This document shows, in pieces, positions 1-8,096 of a stretch of DNA of 48,458 nucleotides (the stretch's first letter is position 1; the number at the start of each line of letters is the position of its first letter). The stretch is from Chlamydia trachomatis. Its GTDB lineage: Bacteria; Chlamydiota; Chlamydiia; Chlamydiales; 2-12-FULL-49-11. The DNA is taken from positions 1 to 48,458 of the forward strand of contig CAMAXK010000010.1 in assembly GCA_945862365.1 (NCBI GenBank). The letters run 5' to 3'. The translations under genes were made by a program, and so were the position numbers. Under the pieces are notes generated by a model. The model was not told where the DNA came from and made no database searches. It worked only from the letters and a program-made list of their open reading frames with translations.

Positions 1-236
1 TCAATAGAGGCGGCTAAATGAACACAGCCCTCTGTTTTACATCCTCCACACTCACAAAATAGATCTAAAAACTCCCCCTTGGGATTAATTTGTAAAAATG
101 TCCAAAAGGTTTTTTTATCATCCACAATTTCAGTTTGATACGTACCAGATGAAAAAATAATATTCTTCACCTTTTTATCTAACACGTAAGCCTTTGCAGT
201 CTTTAATATCGCTTCTGTAAATATCTTGCTTTCCAT
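1..236 (-). CDS. N-terminus of SWIM zinc-finger protein, probably SNF2-family helicase (partial)
   Basis: This minus-strand reading frame starts with ATG at 234-236 and stays open to the left edge of the window (78 complete codons). Near residues 61-73 it has the pattern CECGGCKTEGCVH, which fits the SWIM zinc finger (CxC, then CxH). In chlamydiae, SWIM fingers of this kind lie near the N-terminus of large SWI2/SNF2 ATPases, ahead of the helicase core, so the missing part is probably the helicase. The finger is thought to bind DNA or protein. A weak AAGAA precedes the start. The helicase assignment is inference from family architecture; the zinc finger itself is directly visible. Confidence 0.7.
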   Translation of the reverse strand, partial: MESKIFTEAILKTAKAYVLDKKVKNIIFSSGTYQTEIVDDKKTFWTFLQINPKGEFLDLFCECGGCKTEGCVHLAASI

Positions 237-329
237 GTATTCTTATTTTTAAATTATGTATTGCTTTATCTGCATGATTCAATCTAATGCAAATGAATTA
301 TTTTGCTGTCAAGAGAAAGATCCATATCG

Positions 330-1451
330 TTATATTAAACAAAGAGAAGGGTCAACATACTGATAACCAAGATCGTGAGCAACTGCCTCATTAGTTACCT
401 TTCCTTCTAAAATATTTAGACCATTCATGAATAATCGATCAGAGCTCAAAGCTTTTTTGTAACCAAGGTTTGCAATTTTAATTGCATAAGGATAAGTAGC
501 ATTTGTTAGCGCCTGTGTAGAGGATCTTGCACATGCCCCAGGCATATTTGCCACACAATAGTGAACTACCCCATCAACAATGTAGGTTGGATGGGAATGC
601 GTTGTAGCCTTTGATGTCTCAAAACAGCCTCCTTGATCAATGGAGACATCCACTAATACAGAACCCTTTTTCATCTCCCCTACCATCTCTTTGGTTAAAA
701 GATTTGGCGCCTTTTTACCTGGTATTAGGACAGCTCCAATGATTAAATCAGCATGAGCTGATAATTTTGCAATAATTTGAGGGGTTGAAAATAGCGTTTT
801 TAAACGTCCTGCATAAAATCTATCTAGTTCACGAAGTCTATCTAGATCTGTATCTAAAATAGTTACATCAGCTCCAAGACCAACTGCCATTTGAGCTGCA
901 TTCATTCCAACAATGCCACCACCAATGATCACCACTTCGGCTGGTTTTACCCCTGGTACACCGCCTAATAAAATCCCACGGCCCCCATTTGCCATCTGTA
1001 GAGCATAAGCACCTGCTTGAATAGATAATCTTCCAGCAATCTCACTCATTGGAGTAAGAAGGGGTAATCTTCCATTTCTATCGGTAACTGTCTCATAGGC
1101 AATTGCCACAACGTTTTTCTCGAGCAGCTTTCTTGTTTGCTCTGCATCTGGAGCAAGGTGTAAATAGCAAAATAATACCTGCCCTGAATGCATATAGTGA
1201 AATTCTATATCCTGAGGTTCTTTCACTTTGATGATTAGATCTGCCTCATAAACTTTTTTGGCCGTATCTACAATTTCTGCTCCAGCTTTTATATACATCT
1301 GATCAGTAAAGCCAATTTTATCGCCTGCATCCTTTTGCACATAAACTTTATGCCCAGCTTGGACAAATCCTTCCACCATTGTAGGTGTGGCCCCCACACG
1401 AAATTCCATATCTTTTATTTCTTTCGGTATTCCTATTAATTGCTTTTTCAT
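330..1451 (-). CDS. ald: alanine dehydrogenase
   Basis: This enzyme catalyses the reversible NAD-dependent deamination of L-alanine to pyruvate and ammonia in the cytoplasm. The 373-residue length is standard for Ald. The N-terminal substrate domain opens with IGIPKEIK and carries the conserved Lys in KVKEPQ (about residue 75) and His in CYLHLAPD (about 98). The Rossmann fold follows with VVIIGGGIVGMNAA (about 173-186), then the conserved Asp in VSIDQGG. The ATG is preceded by AAGGGG eight bases upstream, so the start is secure. It follows dapF by 12 bases and is probably cotranscribed with it. I do not recall this gene in C. trachomatis, so it looks like a capability retained or gained in this lineage. 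Confidence 0.95.
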   Translation of the reverse strand: MKKQLIGIPKEIKDMEFRVGATPTMVEGFVQAGHKVYVQKDAGDKIGFTDQMYIKAGAEIVDTAKKVYEADLIIKVKEPQDIEFHYMHSGQVLFCYLHLAPDAEQTRKLLEKNVVAIAYETVTDRNGRLPLLTPMSEIAGRLSIQAGAYALQMANGGRGILLGGVPGVKPAEVVIIGGGIVGMNAAQMAVGLGADVTILDTDLDRLRELDRFYAGRLKTLFSTPQIIAKLSAHADLIIGAVLIPGKKAPNLLTKEMVGEMKKGSVLVDVSIDQGGCFETSKATTHSHPTYIVDGVVHYCVANMPGACARSSTQALTNATYPYAIKIANLGYKKALSSDRLFMNGLNILEGKVTNEAVAHDLGYQYVDPSLCLI

Positions 1452-1463
1452 ATGGATGGCCCC

Positions 1464-2273
1464 TTATTTTATATAATTACTTTCATTGTTTTTCATTTTA
1501 GAAAGATCAATTTCTCCACTAAATACTGCTTCGGCTGGACCTTTCATCCAAATCCTTTCCTGGTTATCGAAAGTAAATTGTAAAGCATTTCCTGATTTTG
1601 GAAAAACTCTATATTGAGATTTTTTTTTCTTGTCATATTTTCTTAAAAGAAGAGTCGCTGCAGCACAAGCTGTTCCACATGCTAAGGTCTCTTTTTCCAC
1701 GCCCCGTTCATAAGTTCGAATATGCAAATCTTTATCCACTTCCTTGATATAAGAGACATTTACCCCATCTGGGGCAAACATCTTATGATATCTTAATTGC
1801 TTTGCCTCTTGCTCAAAATCCTCCACTTCTAAGGAGTCTACAATAATGACAAGATGAGGAACCCCTGTGTGAAATAAATGTCCGATTTTTGAATTAGAAA
1901 GGGATAAAGGAGATAAAAGCTCTTCGACCTTCGGTAAAGTGACAGAAACAATACCTTCTTCATTTTCCCCAACAGCGATCCCCTCTAACGTCTCAATGGA
2001 TACTGATTTTTGTTCAAAATGCTTTACAGCACAGCGCAGACCATTACCACACATGGTAGCTTCCCCACCATCGGAGTTAAATATTCTCATTTTTGCATCG
2101 GCAATTTTTGATGTTTGTAAAAGAATCAATCCATCGGCACCAATACCAAAATTGCGATCGCACAAAAAGGAAATATACTTTCTGATGTCAAAATTAAGGG
2201 TTTGATTAAAGTCTTCAAGGAGAATAAAATCATTGCCAGCACCTTGGTACTTAAAAAATTTTACCCGTTTCAT
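1464..2273 (-). CDS. dapF: diaminopimelate epimerase
   Basis: DapF converts LL-diaminopimelate to meso-diaminopimelate, the cross-linking residue of peptidoglycan and the precursor of lysine. The 269-residue protein has both halves of the two-cysteine active site: Cys75 in MCGNGLRC and Cys199 in LACGTACAA. The N-terminal KYQGAGNDFI motif is also typical. The gene lies between clpP and ald on the same strand, in the order glyA-clpP-dapF known from C. trachomatis (CT432-430). Together with the carboxypeptidase at 47169-48434 it supports synthesis of a diaminopimelate-type peptidoglycan. There is no sign of decay. Confidence 0.96.
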   Translation of the reverse strand: MKRVKFFKYQGAGNDFILLEDFNQTLNFDIRKYISFLCDRNFGIGADGLILLQTSKIADAKMRIFNSDGGEATMCGNGLRCAVKHFEQKSVSIETLEGIAVGENEEGIVSVTLPKVEELLSPLSLSNSKIGHLFHTGVPHLVIIVDSLEVEDFEQEAKQLRYHKMFAPDGVNVSYIKEVDKDLHIRTYERGVEKETLACGTACAAATLLLRKYDKKKKSQYRVFPKSGNALQFTFDNQERIWMKGPAEAVFSGEIDLSKMKNNESNYIK

Positions 2274-2310
2274 AAAAGTATACTCACTTATGCTCTATTT
2301 AATGAGCAAT

Positions 2311-2910
2311 TTATGCCATATTGAACTCTTTATAAGAGCTCTTTATCCCATCAAGTAGTCCAAATTTCATAGCCTCTTCTGCGCTCATCCATGTATCTCT
2401 GTCCAAAGCCTTTTCAACTACAGCCTTTGATTGTCCTGTAGCTTGAACATAAATACCAACTAATGCCTCACGAGTTTTAATAATTTCTTTTGCTTGAATT
2501 TCTAAATCTGTAGCTTGCCCTTGAATTACTCCGCCAATTAATGGTTGGTGAATCATAATACGAGAATGTTTTGTTGCAAAACGTCTTCCAGGTCCTGCAA
2601 CTAAGCTTAAAATAGATCCCATGGAAGCTGCAAGCCCTGTAACTAAGGTATAGACAGGAGATGAAATCATTTTAAACTGATCCCAAATAGCAAAACCTGA
2701 ATCTACAGAGCCCCCTGGGGAGTTAATAACAAACAAGATAGGTTTTCCTGGGTTAGTATATTCTAAATACCAAATCTTTCTAATAATCTCTTTTGCAGAT
2801 TTATCATCTACTACCGAAGATAGAAAAATTTTTCTTTCTGTAATAAGCATTTCTTCAATTTTCGACTCAACGCTTGACTGATCTTTCTCTTCTACTTTAT
2901 TTTGACTCAT
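2311..2910 (-). CDS. clpP: ATP-dependent Clp protease proteolytic subunit (ClpP1 type)
   Basis: This is the serine protease subunit that assembles into the Clp barrel and degrades proteins delivered by ClpX or ClpC. The 199 residues contain the full triad: Ser96 in GLAASMGS, His121 in RIMIHQPL and Asp172 in LDRDTWMS. The INSPGGSV strand that lines the active site is intact (62-69). Chlamydiae carry two clpP genes; the position between glyA and dapF matches C. trachomatis CT431 (ClpP1) rather than the copy beside clpX. The start has GAGG seven to eight bases upstream. Confidence 0.96.
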   Translation of the reverse strand: MSQNKVEEKDQSSVESKIEEMLITERKIFLSSVVDDKSAKEIIRKIWYLEYTNPGKPILFVINSPGGSVDSGFAIWDQFKMISSPVYTLVTGLAASMGSILSLVAGPGRRFATKHSRIMIHQPLIGGVIQGQATDLEIQAKEIIKTREALVGIYVQATGQSKAVVEKALDRDTWMSAEEAMKFGLLDGIKSSYKEFNMA

Positions 2911-2981
2911 AATGCCTCGCTTATTTAATCTTCTAAATTCGGATCTTAGCAGGTTCCTCTAAAAAAAGGAACCTTCATTTT

Positions 2982-4451
2982 CTACAGAATCTCCGGGTAA
3001 AGGGGGAACCTTTCTAACAACTCATGTAACTCTTTTTTTGTAGTTGCAATAACTGCCTCATCAATATCTACTTTTGCCTTACTTGCCTTCCCTGTTTCAG
3101 GATCAATAGATGGTTTAGCAGACCTTAATAAGCGGCAAATTATATCAACAATCTGGATCATCTCACCTTCTTTCATACCCCTTGTGGTTAAAGCCGGGGT
3201 ACCCAATCTTATCCCTGAAGTATACCATGGGCCATTGACATCTAACGGAATGGCATTTCTATTTACGGTGATACCACAACTTGCCAGCAAACTCTCTGCT
3301 TGACGACCTGACAACCCAAAACTTTTTTCAACATTTAACAACACTAAGTGGTTATCGGTCCCGCCACTGATTAATGTTGTCCCCTGTTCAATAAATCTTT
3401 TTGCCATAGCCTTTGAATTATTAATGATATTTTTTGCATAAATTTCAAAAGAAGGATCTAAACACTCTGCAAATGCTAAGGATTTTGCCGCCATTACATG
3501 AGGTAATGGACCCCCAATTGCATATGGGCATCCTTTATCAATAAAAGGGGCGTAATCCTCTTTACAAAGAATTAATCCGCCTCTTGGACCTCTTAAGGTT
3601 TTATGCGTAGTTGAGGTAACCACATCGGCATAGGCAATTGGGTTAAACTTACCTGTTAACTGCTTTCCAGCTACAAGACCTGCAAAATGAGCCATATCCA
3701 CTAAAAGTGTCGCCCCACACTTATCTGCAATCTCTCTCATAATAGAAAAATCAATTAATCGTGGATAGGCAGAATAGCCTGCCACCAAAATAGCAGGTTT
3801 TTCAAACATTGCCTGCTCTTCAATCTTTTTATAATCTAGCAACCCAGTAACACCATCGACCCCGTAAGAAACACTTTTCATCATTTTTGAAGAAAAGTTT
3901 ACTCGACTTCCATGAGTTAAATGACCACCAGCATCTAAGGCCATTCCCATGATTTTTTGCTCTGAAAAAAGCTTTCTTACCTCCTCATACTCCTGATCTG
4001 TCAACTGACTCACATTTTTCTTTCCTAAAGATTCCACAAAAGGAGTTTCCACTCGTTTAATCAAAATTGCCCAATAGGCAATTAAATTGGCATCGGCACC
4101 TGAATGAGGTTGAATATAGGCATGCTCTGCTCCAAATAATTTTTTAACACGTGCGCACCCGACAGATTCGATGGCATCTACGTTATCACAACCTGCATAA
4201 AACCGATGAAATGGATGACCTTCTGCGTACTTATCTGTTAAATAGTTGCCCATAGCAATTTGTACCGGAATCGAAGAGTAATTTTCCGAAGCAATCAACT
4301 TTAAGGAATTTCTTTGATCCTCTAATTCTTTTTTTAAGGACGACACCAGTGTTTTATCATGTTTTTCAAGCACCTCCATCATCGCTAAATAGGCTACGGT
4401 CTCGATGGACAGTGACGTTAAATCTTTTCTTTCTAAAATCGTTTTTATCAT
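2982..4451 (-). CDS. glyA: serine hydroxymethyltransferase, long chlamydial form
   Basis: This PLP enzyme interconverts serine and glycine and charges tetrahydrofolate with one-carbon units. The PLP lysine is in STTHKTLRGPRGG (Lys284 with the start used here). At 489 residues it is about 70 longer than E. coli GlyA. Most of the extra length is an insertion of roughly 40 residues just before the conserved GGHLTHGS, as in other chlamydial GlyA proteins. I prefer ATG at 4449-4451 because AAAGAG lies eight bases upstream; an in-frame GTG at 4460 has no usable spacing. C. pneumoniae GlyA is reported to racemise alanine, which could supply D-alanine where no alr gene exists. Confidence 0.95.
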   Translation of the reverse strand: MIKTILERKDLTSLSIETVAYLAMMEVLEKHDKTLVSSLKKELEDQRNSLKLIASENYSSIPVQIAMGNYLTDKYAEGHPFHRFYAGCDNVDAIESVGCARVKKLFGAEHAYIQPHSGADANLIAYWAILIKRVETPFVESLGKKNVSQLTDQEYEEVRKLFSEQKIMGMALDAGGHLTHGSRVNFSSKMMKSVSYGVDGVTGLLDYKKIEEQAMFEKPAILVAGYSAYPRLIDFSIMREIADKCGATLLVDMAHFAGLVAGKQLTGKFNPIAYADVVTSTTHKTLRGPRGGLILCKEDYAPFIDKGCPYAIGGPLPHVMAAKSLAFAECLDPSFEIYAKNIINNSKAMAKRFIEQGTTLISGGTDNHLVLLNVEKSFGLSGRQAESLLASCGITVNRNAIPLDVNGPWYTSGIRLGTPALTTRGMKEGEMIQIVDIICRLLRSAKPSIDPETGKASKAKVDIDEAVIATTKKELHELLERFPLYPEIL

Positions 4452-4588
4452 ATTAAGCACTCTTTTTCAAATTTCTCACCGAGGGTAGGCTATTTTGGAA
4501 AAAAAAGAAAGACAATTATCTTTACTGTTAATAGGTATATGCGATAGACTATCTAATATTTTTCAAGTAACTTAAAAAGAGACAGACC

Positions 4589-5356
4589 ATGCACGAATCT
4601 TTAAAAGATATCCTTTCCATCCAAGAACTTGACATTAAAATGATCCGTTTAATGCAAATGAAGCAAGCTCGAAAAGATGAGCTTACTGAGATCGCCAATA
4701 TTCATAAGGAATTGGTGGAGCAACAAGCAGATAAAGAAGATGAATTAGAAGCCATCAATGATTCTTGCAAAGAGCTTGAGCTGCGTGCTGCAGAATGTAC
4801 TGCTGCTATCAAAAAGCTAGAATCTCATCAATCATCCATTAAAAAAATTGATGAATTTAACGCATTAACTAAAGAGATAACTCTACAAGAAAAAGAAAAA
4901 AGTTCTTTAGAAAACGAACTTTCTATGCTTGTAGATCAAAAAAGTATCGAAGAAGAATTACTTGAAAAGACAAAAGAGACGTTAAAATTATCTGATAAGA
5001 ATAATGTCACTTTAAAAGCTGAAATTCATGAAACGATTACAAAAATCAACGTTGAAGGAAAAGCGCTAAAAACTCAAAGAGATACTCTTGCTGCCGGCGC
5101 TGACCCAGCAATTTTAGAAATTTACGAAAAACTTTTACGTAACAAGAAAGACCGTGTGATTGTGCCTATTGAAAATAGAATTTGTCAAGGCTGTCATATA
5201 GCGCTTACTGCGCAACACGAAGTGCTTGTACGAAAAAAAGAAAACCTTGTATTTTGTGATCATTGCTCTCGTATTCACTATTGGTTTGGTGAAGATGCAG
5301 ACTCTGATGTAGATGTTAAATCGATTAAGAGACGTCGTAAAAAAGCCACAACATAA
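4589..5356 (+). CDS. coiled-coil protein with C-terminal C4 zinc ribbon (CT398/CdsZ-like)
   Basis: Residues 1-165 are almost entirely charged heptad-like helix, consistent with a long antiparallel coiled coil. A zinc ribbon follows with Cys199, Cys202, Cys223 and Cys226 (ICQGC and VFCDHC). The protein ends in a basic tail, KSIKRRRKKATT. The length (255) and domain order match C. trachomatis CT398, reported to bridge RpoN and type III secretion ATPase components and renamed CdsZ. It reads divergently from glyA and ends about 20 bases before rnpB. AAGAGA precedes the ATG. The family match is strong; the secretion role is known only from Chlamydia. Confidence 0.88.
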   Translation: MHESLKDILSIQELDIKMIRLMQMKQARKDELTEIANIHKELVEQQADKEDELEAINDSCKELELRAAECTAAIKKLESHQSSIKKIDEFNALTKEITLQEKEKSSLENELSMLVDQKSIEEELLEKTKETLKLSDKNNVTLKAEIHETITKINVEGKALKTQRDTLAAGADPAILEIYEKLLRNKKDRVIVPIENRICQGCHIALTAQHEVLVRKKENLVFCDHCSRIHYWFGEDADSDVDVKSIKRRRKKATT

Positions 5357-5375
5357 CTTAAGGGTAAAACCATTA

Positions 5376-5745
5376 GTAGAGGAAGATCAATCGCCCTAAA
5401 TTAGTTTAGGGAGGAAAGTCTGGACTTTAAAGACCAAGGTGTCAGGGAAAGCCTGAGGGCCGCAAGGCTACGGAAAGTGCAACAGAAAACAAGTCGCTAG
5501 CTTAACGGCTAGGTAGAATGAAAATCTCTCTTTTAGGAAGAGAGCCTAAGCATCGAGAGGTGCTTGAAAGATGCAAACCCCACCTGAAGCAAGACAAAAA
5601 CTCACTATCTTAGGATAATATGTGGTCGCATAAAGAGTTTTGAAGGTCGCTTGAGGGTTTTGGCAACAAAGCTCCTAGATGAATGATTGAAAAAAGTGGA
5701 CACGAAAGTATCTACTTTTACAGAATCCGGCTTACCTTCCTCTAC
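5376..5745 (+). ncRNA. rnpB: RNase P RNA (class A)
   Basis: This is the catalytic RNA that trims the 5' leader of tRNA precursors. The hallmark GAGGAAAGTC is at 5411-5420 and the J-region GGAAAGTGCAACAGAAA ends at 5488. The P1 helix is formed by GTAGAGGAAG (5376-5385) and CTTCCTCTAC (5736-5745), a perfect ten-pair match that sets both ends. The 370-base length is normal. A run of five T follows P1 (5749-5753) and may serve as part of a terminator. The gene sits just after the CT398-like gene. Confidence 0.95.
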
Positions 5746-5750
5746 CCTTT

Positions 5751-6581
5751 TTACGTTCCGGCAAAACCAGCTGATAAAGGAAAATGCTCATCCATCCAGG
5801 AATGATAGGCGATTTTTCCCTCTTCTAATTTCATAAAATTTTCGCAGGAAGAGAAAGCACCTTCAGTTGCCTCAACCTCTACAGAACTTCTTCTAATTTC
5901 TTCTGCGGGCTTTTGATAATTAAAATCTACCGCATAGATTACTGCATCAAATTTCACCCGATCTGGCCGCCCTCTTCCTCGCTTAGGAGCACTACCACCA
6001 CTTTCTGGATCCGATACGACAGTTTCTATCTCTTGTTTTGGATAAAAAGATCTGATGACCTCTAGTATCGAATTTTTGAACCTTATCTTGCTTTCATCAA
6101 TTTGTTCTTGAATTTCAATCAAAGCACTTGTTAGACATTCACCACTGCCTAGGTCTTTTTCACCCAGCCCGTTTTGACGCTTTAATTCACTTTTAATCCC
6201 CTGAAAAACATCACCTACTTTTGTAGATAAAGCAGTATTTAACAAAATTTCAGCATTTTTTACATCTTTTTGAAATACTTCAGATAAAGGATTTCCCTTT
6301 TCTAAATGCTCTTTTTCCCTTGATACACAGCCGTCAAAAATAGTCAAATAATTATTTGCAACCTCACTTACCTTACTTATCTCTTTAGCTAACATTACTC
6401 TAAGCTCACCATCGATACGATGGTAAAACTCCTCATCTACAAAAAGTCGAATCATTTTAGAAACACGAGCACATTTATTGTCCAATATCTTCTTAAAGGT
6501 GGCAAAATCTCTCTCGCAGTTTTCAATCATGACCTGACGATTTGCTTTCTGGGCGCTTTCAAATGTTTGCACTAAATCCAT
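5751..6581 (-). CDS. uncharacterised protein with C-terminal module shared with 6666-8030; AT-hook-like and RVxF-like motifs
   Basis: I do not recognise a named family. Residues 1-185 look helical and charged, with no signal peptide or membrane segment. Residues 195-207 are a Gly/Arg-rich linker containing KRGRGRP, which resembles an AT-hook core. Immediately after comes RVKF (208-211), then DFNYQ (219-223) and GKIAYHSW (255-262). The same ordered motifs occur at the C-terminus of the upstream neighbour at 6666-8030, so the two are paralogues at least in this module. RVKF matches the PP1-docking consensus. AAGGTG precedes the ATG. The stop codon lies five bases from the end of rnpB on the opposite strand. 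The host-directed role is inference. Confidence 0.8.
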   Translation of the reverse strand: MDLVQTFESAQKANRQVMIENCERDFATFKKILDNKCARVSKMIRLFVDEEFYHRIDGELRVMLAKEISKVSEVANNYLTIFDGCVSREKEHLEKGNPLSEVFQKDVKNAEILLNTALSTKVGDVFQGIKSELKRQNGLGEKDLGSGECLTSALIEIQEQIDESKIRFKNSILEVIRSFYPKQEIETVVSDPESGGSAPKRGRGRPDRVKFDAVIYAVDFNYQKPAEEIRRSSVEVEATEGAFSSCENFMKLEEGKIAYHSWMDEHFPLSAGFAGT

Positions 6582-6613
6582 ATTTCACCTTCAATTTCTT
6601 AAACAATGCATCT

Positions 6614-6642
6614 AATATAGTACAACTATTTTAAAATCACAA
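6614..6642 (-). promoter_or_regulatory. sigma-70-type promoter of the 5751-6581 gene
   Basis: On the minus strand TTGTGA (6637-6642) and TATATT (6614-6619) are separated by exactly 17 bases. The predicted start site is about 25 bases upstream of the ATG. This suggests the gene has its own promoter in the gap behind the 6666-8030 gene. Confidence 0.5.
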
Positions 6643-6665
6643 GAATGAATACCGGATCTACCTTT

Positions 6666-8030
6666 TTACTTTGACCCACCACCACCACCGGCAGATTCTA
6701 AGGCTGTGCTTTTGCGTTTTGTGGGTGATCCCATCTCAGTTAAATGTGATAATACCTTACCATCTGATTCCTTCCATGTTCTATACGCAACTTTCCCATC
6801 TTCAGATTTTAAATAGGTTTCATAATTGTTTCTTGTATCCCCACCCTCTAATTTAGCAGGTTCTTCATAAGAAGGTTGCAATAGCCCTTCGACCTTTGCC
6901 TGATAATTAAAATCTAGAACTCTAACAGTTTCTGCAAAAGTTATTTTTTTAGCAGGGGCAGCCTTAGCTTCCTCTTTACTCACAATATTATCAGCAAAGG
7001 CCGTGATAGATGTGGAGGTAATTTCATTTAGCTCCTTAAATTTTTCATTAAGCTTACCCACTGATTGATTATATTGATCAATAATAATTTGATCCTCTTT
7101 TTCGCTCATTGTCTTTTTATTCTGTAGCACCTTAGTGTATAAATTATATTGACGTTGGCACCAAATTGATAGATCTTTTACAACATGTTTAAACTCATTG
7201 CGAATTTTTAATGATTGTTGCATAAGCACTAGCAGGTCTTTCTTATTACTCATTCCCTTAGCACTTTCTAACTTGCCTTGTAGGTCAATTTCAATAGCCT
7301 TAGTAAATTGCATTAATTTTTTAATATATTCATACTGGGACACTCTTAACTGACTTTCATGTTCATCTAATTGCATTTTATTAAACTGAGCTGAATGATT
7401 ATTGAATATATTTACTATAAAAGTTGCAGTTACCACATAGACCCCTTTTACAAGGCTAAGATTTTTAGTAAGTACCTCGATTAGGTGAGATTTTTTTTCA
7501 GAGGATAATACTTCTACCTCCTCTTTTTGAAACATCAAGTTTTGGGTTATCACTCCTAATTGCTTGATTACACCTTTTACTTCATCAATTTCGTTAGTAG
7601 ATTCATTAATTGCTAAACAACGATTCCTTACGCTCTCTGAAACATTATCTCCTAAATTTACTTGCATACTTTCAAACATACCCTCTACTCCCTGATTCAA
7701 ACCCATAAAAAGTTTCTCATAAAGAGATTGACTTTTCGTAATAAAGTCTTCATATGGAATATCCACTTCAGCTATTAATCCCTGATAATCCTCATTGAAT
7801 TTGTTCCAATCACTGGCCAAAACATTCATATACTTTTGATATTCACTCCTGCGATTAGCAATAAAATCCTCAAAGTCTTTTTGTGCAAAATATGGCTTTA
7901 CTAATTGCTGAATAGTGTTGTTTCTAACATTGACGGTCTGCCCAAATTTATGCATCCCTTGATAAAATATATTAGTAAAAGATTGAAAATTAAGATGTTG
8001 TACTGGTTTAGAAGCTTGAGTAGAATCCAT
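6666..8030 (-). CDS. uncharacterised helical protein with the same C-terminal module; RVxF-like motif and Gly-rich tail
   Basis: This 454-residue protein of unknown function is mainly helical up to about residue 350, with a weakly hydrophobic stretch near 195-210 (VKGVYVVTATFIVNIF). The C-terminal part has KKITF (361-365), DFNYQ (373-377) and GKVAYRTW (412-419), in the same order as the 5751-6581 protein. KITF also fits the PP1-docking RVxF pattern and is followed by alternating hydrophobic residues (TVRVLDF). The tail contains a basic PTKRKS (436-441) and a GGGGGSK end. The two proteins may also be distantly related in their N-terminal helices. It has a near-consensus promoter of its own. 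No transmembrane anchor is evident, so a soluble secreted effector is one possibility. Confidence 0.82.
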   Translation of the reverse strand: MDSTQASKPVQHLNFQSFTNIFYQGMHKFGQTVNVRNNTIQQLVKPYFAQKDFEDFIANRRSEYQKYMNVLASDWNKFNEDYQGLIAEVDIPYEDFITKSQSLYEKLFMGLNQGVEGMFESMQVNLGDNVSESVRNRCLAINESTNEIDEVKGVIKQLGVITQNLMFQKEEVEVLSSEKKSHLIEVLTKNLSLVKGVYVVTATFIVNIFNNHSAQFNKMQLDEHESQLRVSQYEYIKKLMQFTKAIEIDLQGKLESAKGMSNKKDLLVLMQQSLKIRNEFKHVVKDLSIWCQRQYNLYTKVLQNKKTMSEKEDQIIIDQYNQSVGKLNEKFKELNEITSTSITAFADNIVSKEEAKAAPAKKITFAETVRVLDFNYQAKVEGLLQPSYEEPAKLEGGDTRNNYETYLKSEDGKVAYRTWKESDGKVLSHLTEMGSPTKRKSTALESAGGGGGSK

Positions 8031-8063
8031 ATTTTTACCTATAATTAACTTGATAATACTTAA

Positions 8064-8092
8064 ATTATAACATAATTATAATTGAATATCAA
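8064..8092 (-). promoter_or_regulatory. strong sigma-70-type promoter of the 6666-8030 gene
   Basis: TTGATA (8087-8092, minus strand) and TATAAT (8064-8069) are spaced by 17 bases, close to the bacterial consensus. The -10 is embedded in TATGTTATAATT, which recurs upstream of the gene at 12326. The same bases contain an AT-only inverted repeat, AATTATAA/TTATAATT, around a five-base loop. Confidence 0.65.
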
Positions 8093-8096
8093 ATAA

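Noticed and set aside
2290-2315. TGCTC/GAGCA hairpin between clpP and dapF as a terminator
   Set aside because: The stem has only five pairs, lacks a T-tract, and the genes are closely spaced on one strand.
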